This document shows, piece by piece, positions 1 through 7,870 of a stretch of DNA of 39,205 bases. The DNA comes from Candidatus Zymogenus saltonus (lineage in GTDB: Bacteria; Desulfobacterota; Zymogenia; Zymogenales; Zymogenaceae). The notes beneath the pieces were generated by a model, which saw only the letters and a list, made by a program, of their open reading frames with translations, was not told the DNA's origin and did not search any database. Both the position numbers and the translations under genes were made by a program. Each line of letters begins with the position of its first letter. The stretch's first letter is position 1. The stretch covers positions 1 to 39,205 of the forward strand of contig JAFGIX010000047.1 of NCBI GenBank assembly GCA_016929395.1, given 5' to 3'.

Positions 1-42
1 AAAAAAAGGAACTATGAAAAACTCATAACCCCTTGAAATCAC

Positions 43-117
43 TGGAGCCGGAGGGGGGAGTTGAACCCCCGACCTGATGATTACGAATCAACTGCTCTAC
101 CTCTGAGCTACTCCGGC
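43..117 (-). tRNA. tRNA-Thr, anticodon CGT
   Basis: Read on the minus strand this folds as a full cloverleaf with a GCCGGAG/CTCCGGC acceptor stem, a D-arm closed by GCTC/GAGC, and a T-arm of GGGGG, a TTCAACT loop and CCCCC. The 3' CCA is encoded. The seven-base anticodon loop TTCGTAA gives anticodon CGT, which reads the threonine codon ACG. The anticodon stem GTTGA/TCATC has one T-T mismatch at its second pair. No neighbouring tRNA is visible, so it appears to be a single-gene unit. Confidence 0.95.
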
Positions 118-130
118 AAAATGCTATGAT

Positions 131-159
131 AAAATATACCCTTTTGTTTTTTTTGTCAA
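131..159 (-). promoter_or_regulatory. sigma-70-type promoter of the tRNA-Thr gene
   Basis: On the minus strand there is TTGACA (154-159), a 17-base spacer and TATTTT (131-136). The -10 lies 13 bases before the first base of the tRNA. The -35 is a perfect consensus match, as expected for a stable-RNA promoter. Confidence 0.75.
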
Positions 160-269
160 GACGTTAGATGATCAAAAGAATATTTTGTTCACACCGTTTT
201 GAAACTCAAGACATCTGTATCTATTACCCCGCCTTATCTAAAATTCCATCAAAAAACTTTCTTACCCAC

Positions 270-297
270 TTGTCTAACACTCCTTTTCTGCTATAAT
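270..297 (+). promoter_or_regulatory. promoter of the glucokinase/phosphoglucose isomerase unit
   Basis: TTGTCT (270-275), a 16-base spacer and TATAAT (292-297). The -10 is extended by TGC immediately upstream, so a good -35 is not strictly needed. A start near 304 would leave a leader of about 110 bases before the GTG at 413. I see no terminator or riboswitch in that leader. Confidence 0.6.
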
Positions 298-412
298 ATA
301 CCATTGAAAAACCGAAACGCTGTTCAAGTGAAAATTTGATTTATATATATCGGCCATACAAGTAAAACGCAATTAAGCGAGCTCAACTCAATCGATACAA
401 TGGAGGTTACCA

Positions 413-1411
413 GTGTTGCTTGTCGGCGATATAGGCGCCACCAAGACCATCTTGGGAATCTACTCGGCCGACAGCCGGCCGCAAAACCCCATAACCTCGG
501 CAACATATCCAAGCGATCGGTATCCGGACCTCGATACGCTCCTTAACGAGTTCATCAAGGAGAACAGAGTCAAGATAACCAGGGCGAGCTTCGGTGTGGC
601 GGGTCCGGTCATTGACCGCCGAGCGAAGATAACAAATCTCCCGTGGACGGTGGACGTGGAGAGGCTAAAAGAAACCCTGAACGTTGAAAACGTGGACCTC
701 TTCAACGACATCTGCGCCATAGCGTACAGCATTGCCTGCCTTGAGGACAAAGACCTGACAACCCTGAATAAGGGTGTGCCCGTCAATCGGACTCCCATCG
801 CCGTCATCGCCCCGGGCACTGGCCTCGGTGAGGCGTTCCTGACATGGGACGGAGATCGCGACCGCTATCGCCCGCACGCCTCCGAGGGGGGACACGTCGA
901 TTTCGCCCCGAAGACCCAACGCGAAATCGAATTGATGCAATACCTTTACCGGAGCCACAAACACGTAAGCTACGAGGACGTTTGTTGCGGAAAGGGGATA
1001 CCGAACATATATAACTTCTTAAAGGACTGCGGAGACTTTAGAGAGTCGGTCTGGCTTTCCGATGAGCTTAAAGGGGCGAACGACCCGACGCCGATCATAG
1101 TCGGCGCCGCCCTCTCCACGGAGAGGGAATGCAAGATCTGCGAGGAGGCGCTCTCCATATTTATCTCGGTATTGGCGAGGGAGGCGGGAAACCTCGTCCT
1201 CAAGGTGGCCGCCACCGGAGGCCTTTACATAGGCGGCGGGATTCCGCCGCGAATCATCTCCCGTCTCAAGGAAGAGCGCTTTATGGAGGCTTTTCTTGAC
1301 AAAGGGGCATTTGCGGAGCTCCTATCCGCCGTTCCCGTAAAGGTGATTATGAATCCAAAGGCCGCCCTGATCGGCACCGCCCGTTATGGCCTCGATCTTT
1401 ATAGAGAGTAA
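413..1411 (+). CDS. glk: glucokinase (Glk family)
   Basis: The 332-residue product phosphorylates glucose with ATP to glucose-6-phosphate in the cytoplasm. It opens with the phosphate-binding motif GDIGATKT (residues 5-12), has a FNDICAIAY segment in the position of the family FINDF region, then APGTGLGEAFL, a glucokinase EGGHVDFAP motif and a C-terminal GLYIGGGIPPRI motif. The length is close to the 320-330 residues usual for bacterial Glk. The start is the GTG at 413, served by GGAGG at 402-406; a TTG follows directly at 416 but is worse spaced. It is followed by phosphoglucose isomerase on the same strand, so the pair would feed free glucose into glycolysis. Nothing is missing from the motifs. 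Confidence 0.9.
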   Translation: MLLVGDIGATKTILGIYSADSRPQNPITSATYPSDRYPDLDTLLNEFIKENRVKITRASFGVAGPVIDRRAKITNLPWTVDVERLKETLNVENVDLFNDICAIAYSIACLEDKDLTTLNKGVPVNRTPIAVIAPGTGLGEAFLTWDGDRDRYRPHASEGGHVDFAPKTQREIELMQYLYRSHKHVSYEDVCCGKGIPNIYNFLKDCGDFRESVWLSDELKGANDPTPIIVGAALSTERECKICEEALSIFISVLAREAGNLVLKVAATGGLYIGGGIPPRIISRLKEERFMEAFLDKGAFAELLSAVPVKVIMNPKAALIGTARYGLDLYRE

Positions 1412-1576
1412 GATATTGGGCCAACGGGCGACTTTTTTACGAATCGATCTCGATTCACCGAGACCGGCCTTGTCGAGGCCAAGACCGGCCCGGATTTCCG
1501 TTTGTAACGGGGAAATGAGAGATACCGTTTTTGGCCTAAAAAATAATACACCGCTTTTATACATTAGGAGTTGCGA

Positions 1577-3277
1577 ATGAAGGAAGGAAAAAAGGCCTCC
1601 TTTTTTACGGGAGATTTTCAGGATGAGCTGAACCGCGCTCTCCACGATATGGAAAGAGAGAAGGTAGTCTCGAGGATATGGGGGCACGACCACATGGTAT
1701 GGAAGCCGGAGCCGAGGGAGATTACAAACCGCCTCGGGTGGCTTGAGATAGCCGACGCTATGATGGAAAACGTGGGGGAAATCGTTAAGTTCGTGGAGGA
1801 TGTGAAGTCGGCCGGTTACACAAACGCCCTCCTCATGGGGATGGGCGGTTCGAGCCTCGCCCCCGAGTTTTTCAGAAAGACCTTCGGCGTCAAAAAGGGA
1901 TTCCTCGACCTCGCCGTCCTCGACAGCACCGACCCCGGGGCGGTGTCGGGATTCGCCGACCGGCTCGATATCGAAAAGACCCTCTTTATCGTCTCCACGA
2001 AATCGGGAACGACCGTGGAGACCCTCTCCTTTTTCAAATGCTTCTACAACCTCGCCCTAAAGAGGCTCGGAGCAAAACGGGCGGGGGAGGGTTTCATCGC
2101 CATAACCGACCCAGGGTCATCCCTGGCGGAGGTAGCCGGGATGTTGAATTTCCGCAAGGCATTCCTCAGCGACCCGAACATCGGGGGGCGTTATTCCGCC
2201 CTCTCCCATTTCGGGCTCGTGCCGGCGGCCCTGATAGGCATGGATATAGAAACGCTTCTTGAAAGGGCAGTCGAGGTCGCCTCCGAATCGAGGGATTCTG
2301 GCCCTGAAGGGGGAGAAAGCGACGCCGTCAGGCTTGGGGCGCTGATGGGGGCGCTTCACGGCGCCTCCGTAAACAAGGCCACGTTTATCATCTCGCCGGA
2401 GTTCGCCTCCTTCGGCGACTGGGTCGAGCAGCTGATCGCTGAGAGCACCGGAAAGGAGGGAGTGGGTATATTACCTGTGGTAAACGAGCCTTTGGGAGAT
2501 CCGAGCCTCTACGGAGACGACCGGTTTTTCGTAAAAATAGGGCTTGAGGGGGACACGGCTCAAGACTCCTTTATCGCCGATATTGAGGGGGCCGGCCGGC
2601 CCGTGGTCAGACTTTCCCTGTCTGACCTCTACGACCTCGGGGGGCAGTTCTTCCTCTGGGAGATGGCGGTGGCGGTCTCCGGCCACCTCCTCAAAATAAA
2701 TCCCTTCGAGCAGCCGGACGTGGAGGCGGCAAAGGTCCTGGCCAAGGAGGCGGTTGCCCGATATAAAGAGGAGGGAAGGCTCCCGGAGGAGACTTTGACC
2801 GCTGCGGGTGACAACATAACCGTCTACGGGGGGATGACCGCGGCCGACCCGGGGATGGCGATGATCTCGTTTCTAGAAAACGTCAAACCCGGGGGGTACG
2901 TGGCGCTTATGGCCTACCTCAAGCCGGAAGAAGAGATAGGAAAAAACATGTCGCGTTTCCGCCAAAGAATCAGGGAGAGATTCGGGGTCGCCACCACGTT
3001 CGGATACGGCCCCCGCTTTCTCCACTCCACCGGCCAGCTCCACAAGGGGGACTCCGGCGGCGGCATCTTCATCCAGTTTACCGCCGACGACGAGCTGGAT
3101 GTCCCGATTCCTGACGAGGCTGGGGGAAACGAGTCTAACATTACGTTTGGCGTTTTGAAGGCCGCCCAGGCGATGGGGGACATGAACGCCCTCACAAACG
3201 CCGGGCGAAAGGTCGTCAGGTTTCATTTAGGCGGGAACATAAAAGGGGGACTGGAGCTGTTATTGAGGGCGTTCTGA
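1577..3277 (+). CDS. pgi: glucose-6-phosphate isomerase (Tal-Pgi C-terminal type)
   Basis: This 566-residue protein should interconvert glucose-6-phosphate and fructose-6-phosphate. It has two SIS-type sugar-isomerase halves: GMGGSSLAPEFF near residue 88, KSGTTVETLSFF at 142-153, GGRYSALSHFG around 205 and FEQPDVEAAK further on. These match the isomerase half of the bifunctional transaldolase/phosphoglucose isomerase family better than classic Pgi, but no transaldolase domain is present here. The ATG at 1577 is preferred because AGGAG sits six bases upstream; a TTG at 1571 would abut that site. It lies 165 bases after glk, probably in one transcript. A GGCCT/AGGCC hairpin in the gap is not followed by a T-run. 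Confidence 0.88.
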   Translation: MKEGKKASFFTGDFQDELNRALHDMEREKVVSRIWGHDHMVWKPEPREITNRLGWLEIADAMMENVGEIVKFVEDVKSAGYTNALLMGMGGSSLAPEFFRKTFGVKKGFLDLAVLDSTDPGAVSGFADRLDIEKTLFIVSTKSGTTVETLSFFKCFYNLALKRLGAKRAGEGFIAITDPGSSLAEVAGMLNFRKAFLSDPNIGGRYSALSHFGLVPAALIGMDIETLLERAVEVASESRDSGPEGGESDAVRLGALMGALHGASVNKATFIISPEFASFGDWVEQLIAESTGKEGVGILPVVNEPLGDPSLYGDDRFFVKIGLEGDTAQDSFIADIEGAGRPVVRLSLSDLYDLGGQFFLWEMAVAVSGHLLKINPFEQPDVEAAKVLAKEAVARYKEEGRLPEETLTAAGDNITVYGGMTAADPGMAMISFLENVKPGGYVALMAYLKPEEEIGKNMSRFRQRIRERFGVATTFGYGPRFLHSTGQLHKGDSGGGIFIQFTADDELDVPIPDEAGGNESNITFGVLKAAQAMGDMNALTNAGRKVVRFHLGGNIKGGLELLLRAF

Positions 3278-3634
3278 CCCTTGCCGATTTGATCTCAACG
3301 GTCAAGGTCCGCCTTCCCGATCCTCTCCCGATGTCCCGCACCCGATGAAATGAAACCGCCCGATTTGAACCGCGAGCGGGGAACGGAAACCACCTTTGAC
3401 ATTCAGGGGATTGATCAAGTACAAAAGGAAATGCCCGCCTTAAAGGCCGGGAGTCAAGAAATTTTGGATCGAAGAGACCGCCGGGACCGCCCTTTAAAAA
3501 TCCCGCAGGGTGAAAGGATGTCCCTCACGTTCTATAAAAATGGTCTAAAAAAATGGCCCTCTCAAGTTATCAAAAAAAACCGCCTGTCTTTTCACGGAAC
3601 AACACTTTCCCAACCTCACACAAACCCCCACCCC
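3278..3634. other. gene-free gap between convergent genes
   Basis: The end of pgi (plus) faces the end of a rubrerythrin-like gene (minus). No credible ORF with a ribosome site is seen. An imperfect hairpin, CCCGCC and GGCCGGG around TTAAA, lies near 3433-3450 and is followed after some bases by ATTTTGG. On the minus strand a T8 run follows a weak CCG/CGG pair near 3575-3590. Either could end transcription, but neither is a textbook terminator. Confidence 0.4.
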
Positions 3635-4123
3635 TCATTTCAGAGAGACAAGCTTTTCCTTCAAGATCCTGACGTGTCCCATCTCCTCGATCACAACACT
3701 GCTGACCTTGTCCTTGCCCAGCCTGTCCGGGACCGCCTCGCGGATGCCGGTATAGAAGGCTATGGAGTCGTTTTCGAGTCCGATGGCGATTTTTAAAACA
3801 TCTTCCATCCTCTCGGTACCCTTGAGCTTTTCCGAGGGGTCCTCGTCAAACTTGAAGACGTAGCCGTCGGCAATCGCCTGCAGATAGAGGGCCGCCTCCC
3901 CGTTTGGATCGAACGATTCGGGCAGCTTGGACTCCTCGGCGAAATCACGCCTCATCTCTGAAAAAAGTCTTTCGTGATTTTCTTCCATCTCCGCAAGGTC
4001 GAGGAGCATCTTTTTGCCGTCCTCGTCAAAAGACCGGGCGGCCTTCCTGTAAAACTTGGCCCCGTTCCTCTCTATCTGCTCCGCGATTTCAAAGACCTCG
4101 TCCATGCTAAAAACATAGGCCAT
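3635..4123 (-). CDS. rubrerythrin-like ferritin-fold diiron protein
   Basis: The 162-residue product is a four-helix ferritin-like protein. Two helix pairs carry carboxylate and His ligands typical of rubrerythrin-type diiron sites: an E in IAEQIERNGAKFY, EENH in the second helix, an E in AIGLENDSIAFY and EEMGH in the last helix. It lacks the C-terminal rubredoxin domain of classical rubrerythrin, so electrons would come from a separate protein such as the rubredoxin at 9750-9911. The likely role is peroxide reduction or iron handling in the cytoplasm. The ATG at 4123 has an AGGAG site seven bases upstream; the open frame continues farther upstream without a better start. Its peroxidase activity is inferred from the family only. 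Confidence 0.8.
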   Translation of the reverse strand: MAYVFSMDEVFEIAEQIERNGAKFYRKAARSFDEDGKKMLLDLAEMEENHERLFSEMRRDFAEESKLPESFDPNGEAALYLQAIADGYVFKFDEDPSEKLKGTERMEDVLKIAIGLENDSIAFYTGIREAVPDRLGKDKVSSVVIEEMGHVRILKEKLVSLK

Positions 4124-4350
4124 TTTCAACTCCTTTGTGAAATCGGATTTTCCGATTAAGGATTGTTCTATCAACAGGTCATAAAACCAAGCCGACCCAA
4201 TACCTGCATCTGACTGACGCCCCCCACCCTCTCCCAAACCACTCCCCCTCCACTCCCTCTCAAAAATACGATCCTCTATCCGAGCCGCCCGCCGTGAATC
4301 TCCCGCCAGCTCAATCTGAAAATGAAAAATCCCAGATCCCGAAACCCGGC

Positions 4351-4890
4351 TTACTTCTCAGCCTCGAGGGCACAGCTGTGAATATATTTCATCCTCCCTT
4401 CCGTGGCGCCGAAGAACTTCTTGAGCTTGCCTATATCACCCTTGTCCTCCATGAGCTGTTTCATACTGTCTTCATAGCCGAGGGCTGCATAATATATCGC
4501 CCTGTCGAAATAGAGAACCGCCTTGTTATTCAACTCCTGAAGCTGATAGAGCTCAAAGGCGGTGCTGAAAAACCCCTCCGTCGTCACCACCTCCATAATC
4601 ACCTTCTTCAGTATTGTGAGGGCGTTGACAATATCGTGAATGGCGTAGTTGTCCTTGAAGAACTCGTCGCCGATTCTCGTGAAATCGAGACAGAGCCTGT
4701 ACTTGGAGACATCTTTCTCCATCACATTGTCGAATCCCTCAAGCACATCCGCCATCATCAGCTTAAATTTGGTTTCATCTACTCCCTCTTCCGTCCTCAG
4801 GGTCCTGGCCTCTTTGAAGTCCTTCAACCAGAGGCCCAAAATATTATCCTTTTTGCCTCTAACGATTCTTACAAGTCTTTCATTAATCAT
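4351..4890 (-). CDS. alpha-helical protein resembling an RsbRD-type sensor domain
   Basis: The 179-residue product is predicted almost entirely helical. It contains GDEFFKDNYAIHDIVNALTILKKVI and then ELYQLQELNNKAVLYFDRAIYYAALGY in separate segments. This pattern resembles the N-terminal sensor module that precedes RsbR-like STAS domains or PAS histidine kinases. Here the module stands alone, with no STAS or kinase domain, so its output is unknown. The ATG at 4890 has AAGGA seven bases upstream; the TTG two codons earlier would be too close to it. It sits between the rubrerythrin-like gene and the peroxiredoxin pair. A role in stress sensing is only an inference from these neighbours. Confidence 0.55.
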   Translation of the reverse strand: MINERLVRIVRGKKDNILGLWLKDFKEARTLRTEEGVDETKFKLMMADVLEGFDNVMEKDVSKYRLCLDFTRIGDEFFKDNYAIHDIVNALTILKKVIMEVVTTEGFFSTAFELYQLQELNNKAVLYFDRAIYYAALGYEDSMKQLMEDKGDIGKLKKFFGATEGRMKYIHSCALEAEK

Positions 4891-4949
4891 TTTCAAATCC
4901 TTACATCAAGTTCCTTGTCGTGTTCCTGTTTAAATCCGCGTTAATACGG

Positions 4950-5567
4950 TTAATCCTTCAGCTTCTTCAATTCGTTTATTATGACCTCAAGCTTGGGCCT
5001 CTCATTTATATCGTTTATCTTGATGAACCTTATAGCGCCTTTTTTGTCTATAATGAATATAGCCCTTTCCGAAAGGCCGTCGGACCTCAGAATCCCGAAT
5101 TTATCGGCCACCTCGCCGTGGGGCCAGAAATCGGAGAGAACCGGAAACCATATCTCCCCCATGGCCCTCGTCCACGCAAAGAGGGTGGGGACGTTGTCCA
5201 CGGTTATCCCCAAAAGCACCGCGTCGTATTGATCGAACATTTCCTTGGCGATGTTGTATCCGGGCCACTGCTCGGAGCAGACCGGCGTCCACGCCGCCGG
5301 GACAAAGGAGATAACAACGTTTTTTACGCCGCGAAATTGACTCAGCGTGACCTTTTCCCCGCCAACTGCGGGAAGGGTAAAATCGAAGGCCTCATCGCCC
5401 ACCTTTACCTTAAGCCGGCTGTCTGTCGGCTTCAGCCTTCCAGGATCGTAAATGCTGCCCGCCATCGCCCCGGATTCCGCAAGGGCGCCGGGAGATACAA
5501 GGATCAGAGACAGGGCGACAACTGCCAGCAGGGTAAATATCCATCCTGTTTTATTTATGAAAAACAT
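4950..5567 (-). CDS. exported AhpC/TSA-type peroxiredoxin
   Basis: A 205-residue thioredoxin-fold peroxidase with an N-terminal signal peptide: a charged start, a hydrophobic core at residues 9-24 and a likely cleavage after PGALA (about residue 30). The mature part begins with GDEAFDFTLPAVGGEKVTLSQF, typical of AhpC/TSA, and carries the peroxidatic signature P90, T94 and C97 in FVPAAWTPVC. No obvious resolving cysteine follows, which suggests a one-Cys mechanism needing an outside thiol. That partner could be the thioredoxin-like protein encoded directly upstream: its stop abuts this ATG with no gap. The expected job is removal of peroxide in the cell envelope. Confidence 0.82.
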   Translation of the reverse strand: MFFINKTGWIFTLLAVVALSLILVSPGALAESGAMAGSIYDPGRLKPTDSRLKVKVGDEAFDFTLPAVGGEKVTLSQFRGVKNVVISFVPAAWTPVCSEQWPGYNIAKEMFDQYDAVLLGITVDNVPTLFAWTRAMGEIWFPVLSDFWPHGEVADKFGILRSDGLSERAIFIIDKKGAIRFIKINDINERPKLEVIINELKKLKD

Positions 5568-6149
5568 CTATTTACCCCCCGAAAATTCGAGCTTATAAAT
5601 CATATCGAGAAAGACTTTTGGGTCCTCCAGTCTCCCCGCCTCGGAAAAGATGACCCTTGTCCTTCCATCGCCGGTTATCCTCACAACCACGTAGTGGGGA
5701 GTAAGGACCTTTCCGACCGTCTTCTCCACCATGTTTTCGTCGTCTGAGACGAGAGGAAACGGAATTTTGTATTTCTCCTTGAAAAAGTTCACCTCAAAAT
5801 CGGAGTTATTGATCCCGATCCCTATAATCTTGAACCTCCCCTTGAGCCTCCGATCGGCCTCGATTATCTCATACAGCTTCCTCGTAAGGGGCGCTTCGTT
5901 CTGGCAATGGGAACAGTACATGGAGAAGAGCTCGATGATTACCACCTCCGCCCCTATATCCCCTATTGTGAAACCGCCCCAGCCCTTTAAACCGAGGTAT
6001 TTCTTGTCTTCCGAACCTTTTGGCTTTTTAAGCTCTATATCCGGGAAAGAATCCCCCGGCTTCAGATTCACCTTACCCCACAAGGGCGGGGTAGATGAGA
6101 ATAAAAACACCAAAAGGAGGAAGAATGCAATGGTTTTCAGCTTAGACAT
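5568..6149 (-). CDS. TlpA-like exported thioredoxin-fold protein
   Basis: A 193-residue protein with a signal peptide (hydrophobic stretch at residues 7-19) and a redoxin domain beginning GDSFPDIEL. The active site is CSHC (C79 and C82) in FSMYCSHCQNEAP, the TlpA/ResA type of CXXC. A conserved cis-proline region appears as VLTPHYVVV. It probably reduces or oxidises thiols in the periplasm and may recharge the peroxiredoxin encoded immediately downstream. The start MSKLK at 6149 is chosen because GGGGGT lies about five bases upstream and it gives a clean signal peptide; an ATG four codons earlier has no ribosome site. Confidence 0.8.
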   Translation of the reverse strand: MSKLKTIAFFLLLVFLFSSTPPLWGKVNLKPGDSFPDIELKKPKGSEDKKYLGLKGWGGFTIGDIGAEVVIIELFSMYCSHCQNEAPLTRKLYEIIEADRRLKGRFKIIGIGINNSDFEVNFFKEKYKIPFPLVSDDENMVEKTVGKVLTPHYVVVRITGDGRTRVIFSEAGRLEDPKVFLDMIYKLEFSGGK

Positions 6150-6188
6150 TATAACCCCCATCAAATCGATTTTGCAAATAAAAACGTT

Positions 6189-6217
6189 TATATACTTAAT
6201 TTCAATCTTACACACAA
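6189..6217 (-). promoter_or_regulatory. promoter of the TlpA-like/peroxiredoxin pair
   Basis: Minus-strand TTGTGT (6212-6217), a 17-base spacer and TATATA (6189-6194) in the 76-base gap after the rubrerythrin-like gene. This indicates that the pair is not solely dependent on readthrough from the superoxide reductase transcript. Confidence 0.5.
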
Positions 6218-6225
6218 GCGCCGTA

Positions 6226-6759
6226 TCAGGCGCCGTCCAAGCCGCTCTTTTCCATCTCCATGAACCAAGCCTCCGGATCGGTCAGATAAAACCTCATATC
6301 GTCGAGTATCTTGAAATGACTCCTCTCCTCCTTCACCATAAGCTCCAGAAACTCCCGCTCCTTCGGGTCTTCGGCCCTCTCGAGGTGCTTCAGGTAGAAG
6401 TCCACTGCCGTAAGCTCAAAATCGACCCCAACATCCAGGGCCTGGATGTCATCGGCGTCGGCGGTAAAATCTTTGCCGTGCCTCTTTGTAAGGTCGACAA
6501 ACAGGCCGCCCAGGTCGCCGTGGGAGAGCTTTTGGCCCTTCCACTCCTCGATCCAGTCGCTCCCAGCCTCCAGGGAGGAATATATCTTCATTATCCTGTC
6601 GATATGGACCCTCTCGTCATCTCTGAGCATCGTATATATTTCCCTGCCCACCTCGTTCCTGCATTTTGAAAGGGCCTGTTCGTAAAACGATATTCCCTTC
6701 TTCTCCATCTCAAGCGCCGTACTAAGCATCTTCAAGGATACCTCTTTTTCATCAGTCAT
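6226..6759 (-). CDS. rubrerythrin/ferritin-like diiron protein
   Basis: A 177-residue four-helix protein. Diiron ligand motifs are visible as E in LEMEKKGISFYEQAL, DDERVH in the second helix, E in DVGVDFELTAVDFY and KEERSH in the fourth, the E/EXXH pattern of the rubrerythrin superfamily. No rubredoxin domain is fused. A middle insert rich in acidic residues (WIEEWKGQKLSHGD) separates the helix pairs and is unlike the rubrerythrin-like protein at 3635-4123. It follows ferritin by 112 bases, with a very strong hairpin in between. A role in peroxide removal or iron mobilisation is inferred. Confidence 0.8.
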   Translation of the reverse strand: MTDEKEVSLKMLSTALEMEKKGISFYEQALSKCRNEVGREIYTMLRDDERVHIDRIMKIYSSLEAGSDWIEEWKGQKLSHGDLGGLFVDLTKRHGKDFTADADDIQALDVGVDFELTAVDFYLKHLERAEDPKEREFLELMVKEERSHFKILDDMRFYLTDPEAWFMEMEKSGLDGA

Positions 6760-6778
6760 TTTATCACCACCTCTTTCT

Positions 6779-6804
6779 CAAGGGGGAGTCTAGGCTCCCC
6801 CTTG
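6779..6804 (-). repeat. perfect 10-bp inverted repeat (hairpin) between ferritin and diiron genes
   Basis: CAAGGGGGAG at 6779-6788 and CTCCCCCTTG at 6795-6804 enclose a six-base loop. The stem would be very stable in RNA. On the minus strand the stem is followed by GAGAAAG and not by a T-run, so it is not a standard intrinsic terminator. A processing site or mRNA-stability element that lowers expression of the downstream gene relative to ferritin is plausible. Confidence 0.7.
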
Positions 6805-6871
6805 CATATATAATATGATAAAACTCTCCTCGATCGCCGTCAAATAGGAGAGACACCCGGTTTATGCATTA

Positions 6872-7393
6872 TCATTCCGCCGCGGCTTCGGCGCCTGGCC
6901 AGATGTATCCCCTCTGACCCAGCTTCTCGTCCAGCATGTAGAGGCCGCCCGGGGCGTCCGCCATGAGCTTCAACTTGTTCACTATCTCGTCGGCGTTGGC
7001 CTCCTCTTCCACCTGCTCGTCTACGTACCAGCCCAAGAAAGACTCCGTGGCCTTGTCGTTCTCGCTTCTTGCTATATCAACAAGGTTGTTGATCATATCG
7101 GTGACCTTCAGCTCGTGGCCATAGGCGGCCTCGAATACGGCGAGTGGAGATTTCCACTCCTTGGGCGGCTGATCTACGGCGGAAAGAACGGCCCTTCCCC
7201 CGCGCTCGTTGACGTATTCGTAGAACTTGATTGCATGATACAGCTCCTCGAAGGCCTGGGCCTTCATCCACTGTCCCATCCCCTTAAGGCTCTCGGACTC
7301 GAAATAGGCCGCCATTGACAGATACAGGTAGGCGGAATAGAGCTCCGCTACGATCTGTTTGTTTATCGCCTCTTCCACCTTCTTGTTTAACAT
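6872..7393 (-). CDS. ferritin
   Basis: A 173-residue non-haem ferritin that oxidises and stores iron as a shell-forming complex. Ferroxidase ligands E17 (in INKQIVAELYSAY) and E50 with H53 (in FEELYHAIKF) are present, and the C-terminal half has GWYVDEQVEEE, which carries the remaining acidic ligands. Length and motifs match FtnA-type bacterial ferritin. The ATG at 7393 is preferred because GGAGG lies nine bases upstream; a TTG further upstream would overlap the superoxide reductase gene. It starts five bases after that gene ends, so both are on one message, and a Fur-like operator controls the unit. Storage of iron would limit Fenton chemistry during oxygen exposure. Confidence 0.92.
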   Translation of the reverse strand: MLNKKVEEAINKQIVAELYSAYLYLSMAAYFESESLKGMGQWMKAQAFEELYHAIKFYEYVNERGGRAVLSAVDQPPKEWKSPLAVFEAAYGHELKVTDMINNLVDIARSENDKATESFLGWYVDEQVEEEANADEIVNKLKLMADAPGGLYMLDEKLGQRGYIWPGAEAAAE

Positions 7394-7398
7394 GTTTC

Positions 7399-7776
7399 TT
7401 ACCCCCTCCAAAGACCGTGAATATTACAGTACTCCCTGACCGTAAGGCCAGACCCGGAGATATTAAAAGACGCCTCGGGGCTGTCACCCGGCTTCAGGAA
7501 CCTGCGGTAGGCCCTCCCCTTGTCGTCGATTACCTCCACCCACTCTATGTAGTGTTTCTCCTCCATCGGGTGGGGAACCTCCCCGACCTTTACCAATAGC
7601 CCCTCCGAGGTTTTTTCGGAAACAGGGACGTGTTTCTCTTTGGCGGCGTCGACCGTGTTCTCTTTGTAGAGCTTCATCGGTTGTTTACAACAGACCAGCT
7701 CCCCGACGCCCTCGTGAAGTACCTCCACTATGTTCCCGCATACCTCGCACTTGTAAATCTGTAGTCTTTCTGTCAT
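7399..7776 (-). CDS. dfx: desulfoferrodoxin (superoxide reductase, 2Fe type)
   Basis: A 125-residue superoxide reductase that converts superoxide to hydrogen peroxide without making oxygen. The N-terminal desulforedoxin centre has C10, C13, C29 and C30. The catalytic centre II has the expected ligands H49 (in EKH), H69, H75, C117 and H120. Length and spacing are those of Desulfovibrio desulfoferrodoxin. Electrons normally come from rubredoxin, and a rubredoxin gene lies at 9750-9911. The gene leads a unit with ferritin and a rubrerythrin-like protein, so superoxide, its peroxide product and free iron would be handled together. The ATG has a GGGGAGG site upstream. Confidence 0.95.
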   Translation of the reverse strand: MTERLQIYKCEVCGNIVEVLHEGVGELVCCKQPMKLYKENTVDAAKEKHVPVSEKTSEGLLVKVGEVPHPMEEKHYIEWVEVIDDKGRAYRRFLKPGDSPEASFNISGSGLTVREYCNIHGLWRG

Positions 7777-7821
7777 GATTACCTCCCCTATTATTTTAGG
7801 TTGTTAAAAAATTGAAAACCT

Positions 7822-7850
7822 ATTATAGGTTGCCCTCATTCACAATAATG
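7822..7850 (-). promoter_or_regulatory. likely dfx promoter
   Basis: Minus-strand TATAAT (7822-7827) lies within the small palindrome CCTATTATAGG. A 17-base spacer leads to CATTAT (7845-7850) as a weak -35. The -35 lies inside the Fur-like inverted repeat, so a bound repressor would block RNA polymerase. Confidence 0.5.
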
Positions 7851-7870
7851 ATACTGGTTATCATTATTGT
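7842..7870. promoter_or_regulatory. Fur/PerR-like inverted-repeat operator upstream of dfx
   Basis: A perfect 12-bp inverted repeat, ACAATAATGATA and TATCATTATTGT, separated by CTGGT. The half-site AATGATA/TATCATT matches the Fur box half (GATAATGAT), but the five-base centre is longer than in the classical 19-bp Fur box. It overlaps the -35 of the superoxide reductase/ferritin unit. Iron- or peroxide-dependent repression by a Fur-family protein is the simplest reading. Confidence 0.6.

Noticed and set aside
3350-3796. Plus-strand ORF of 148 codons between pgi and the rubrerythrin-like gene
   Set aside because: Much of it is the antisense of the diiron gene; there is no ribosome site and no domain.
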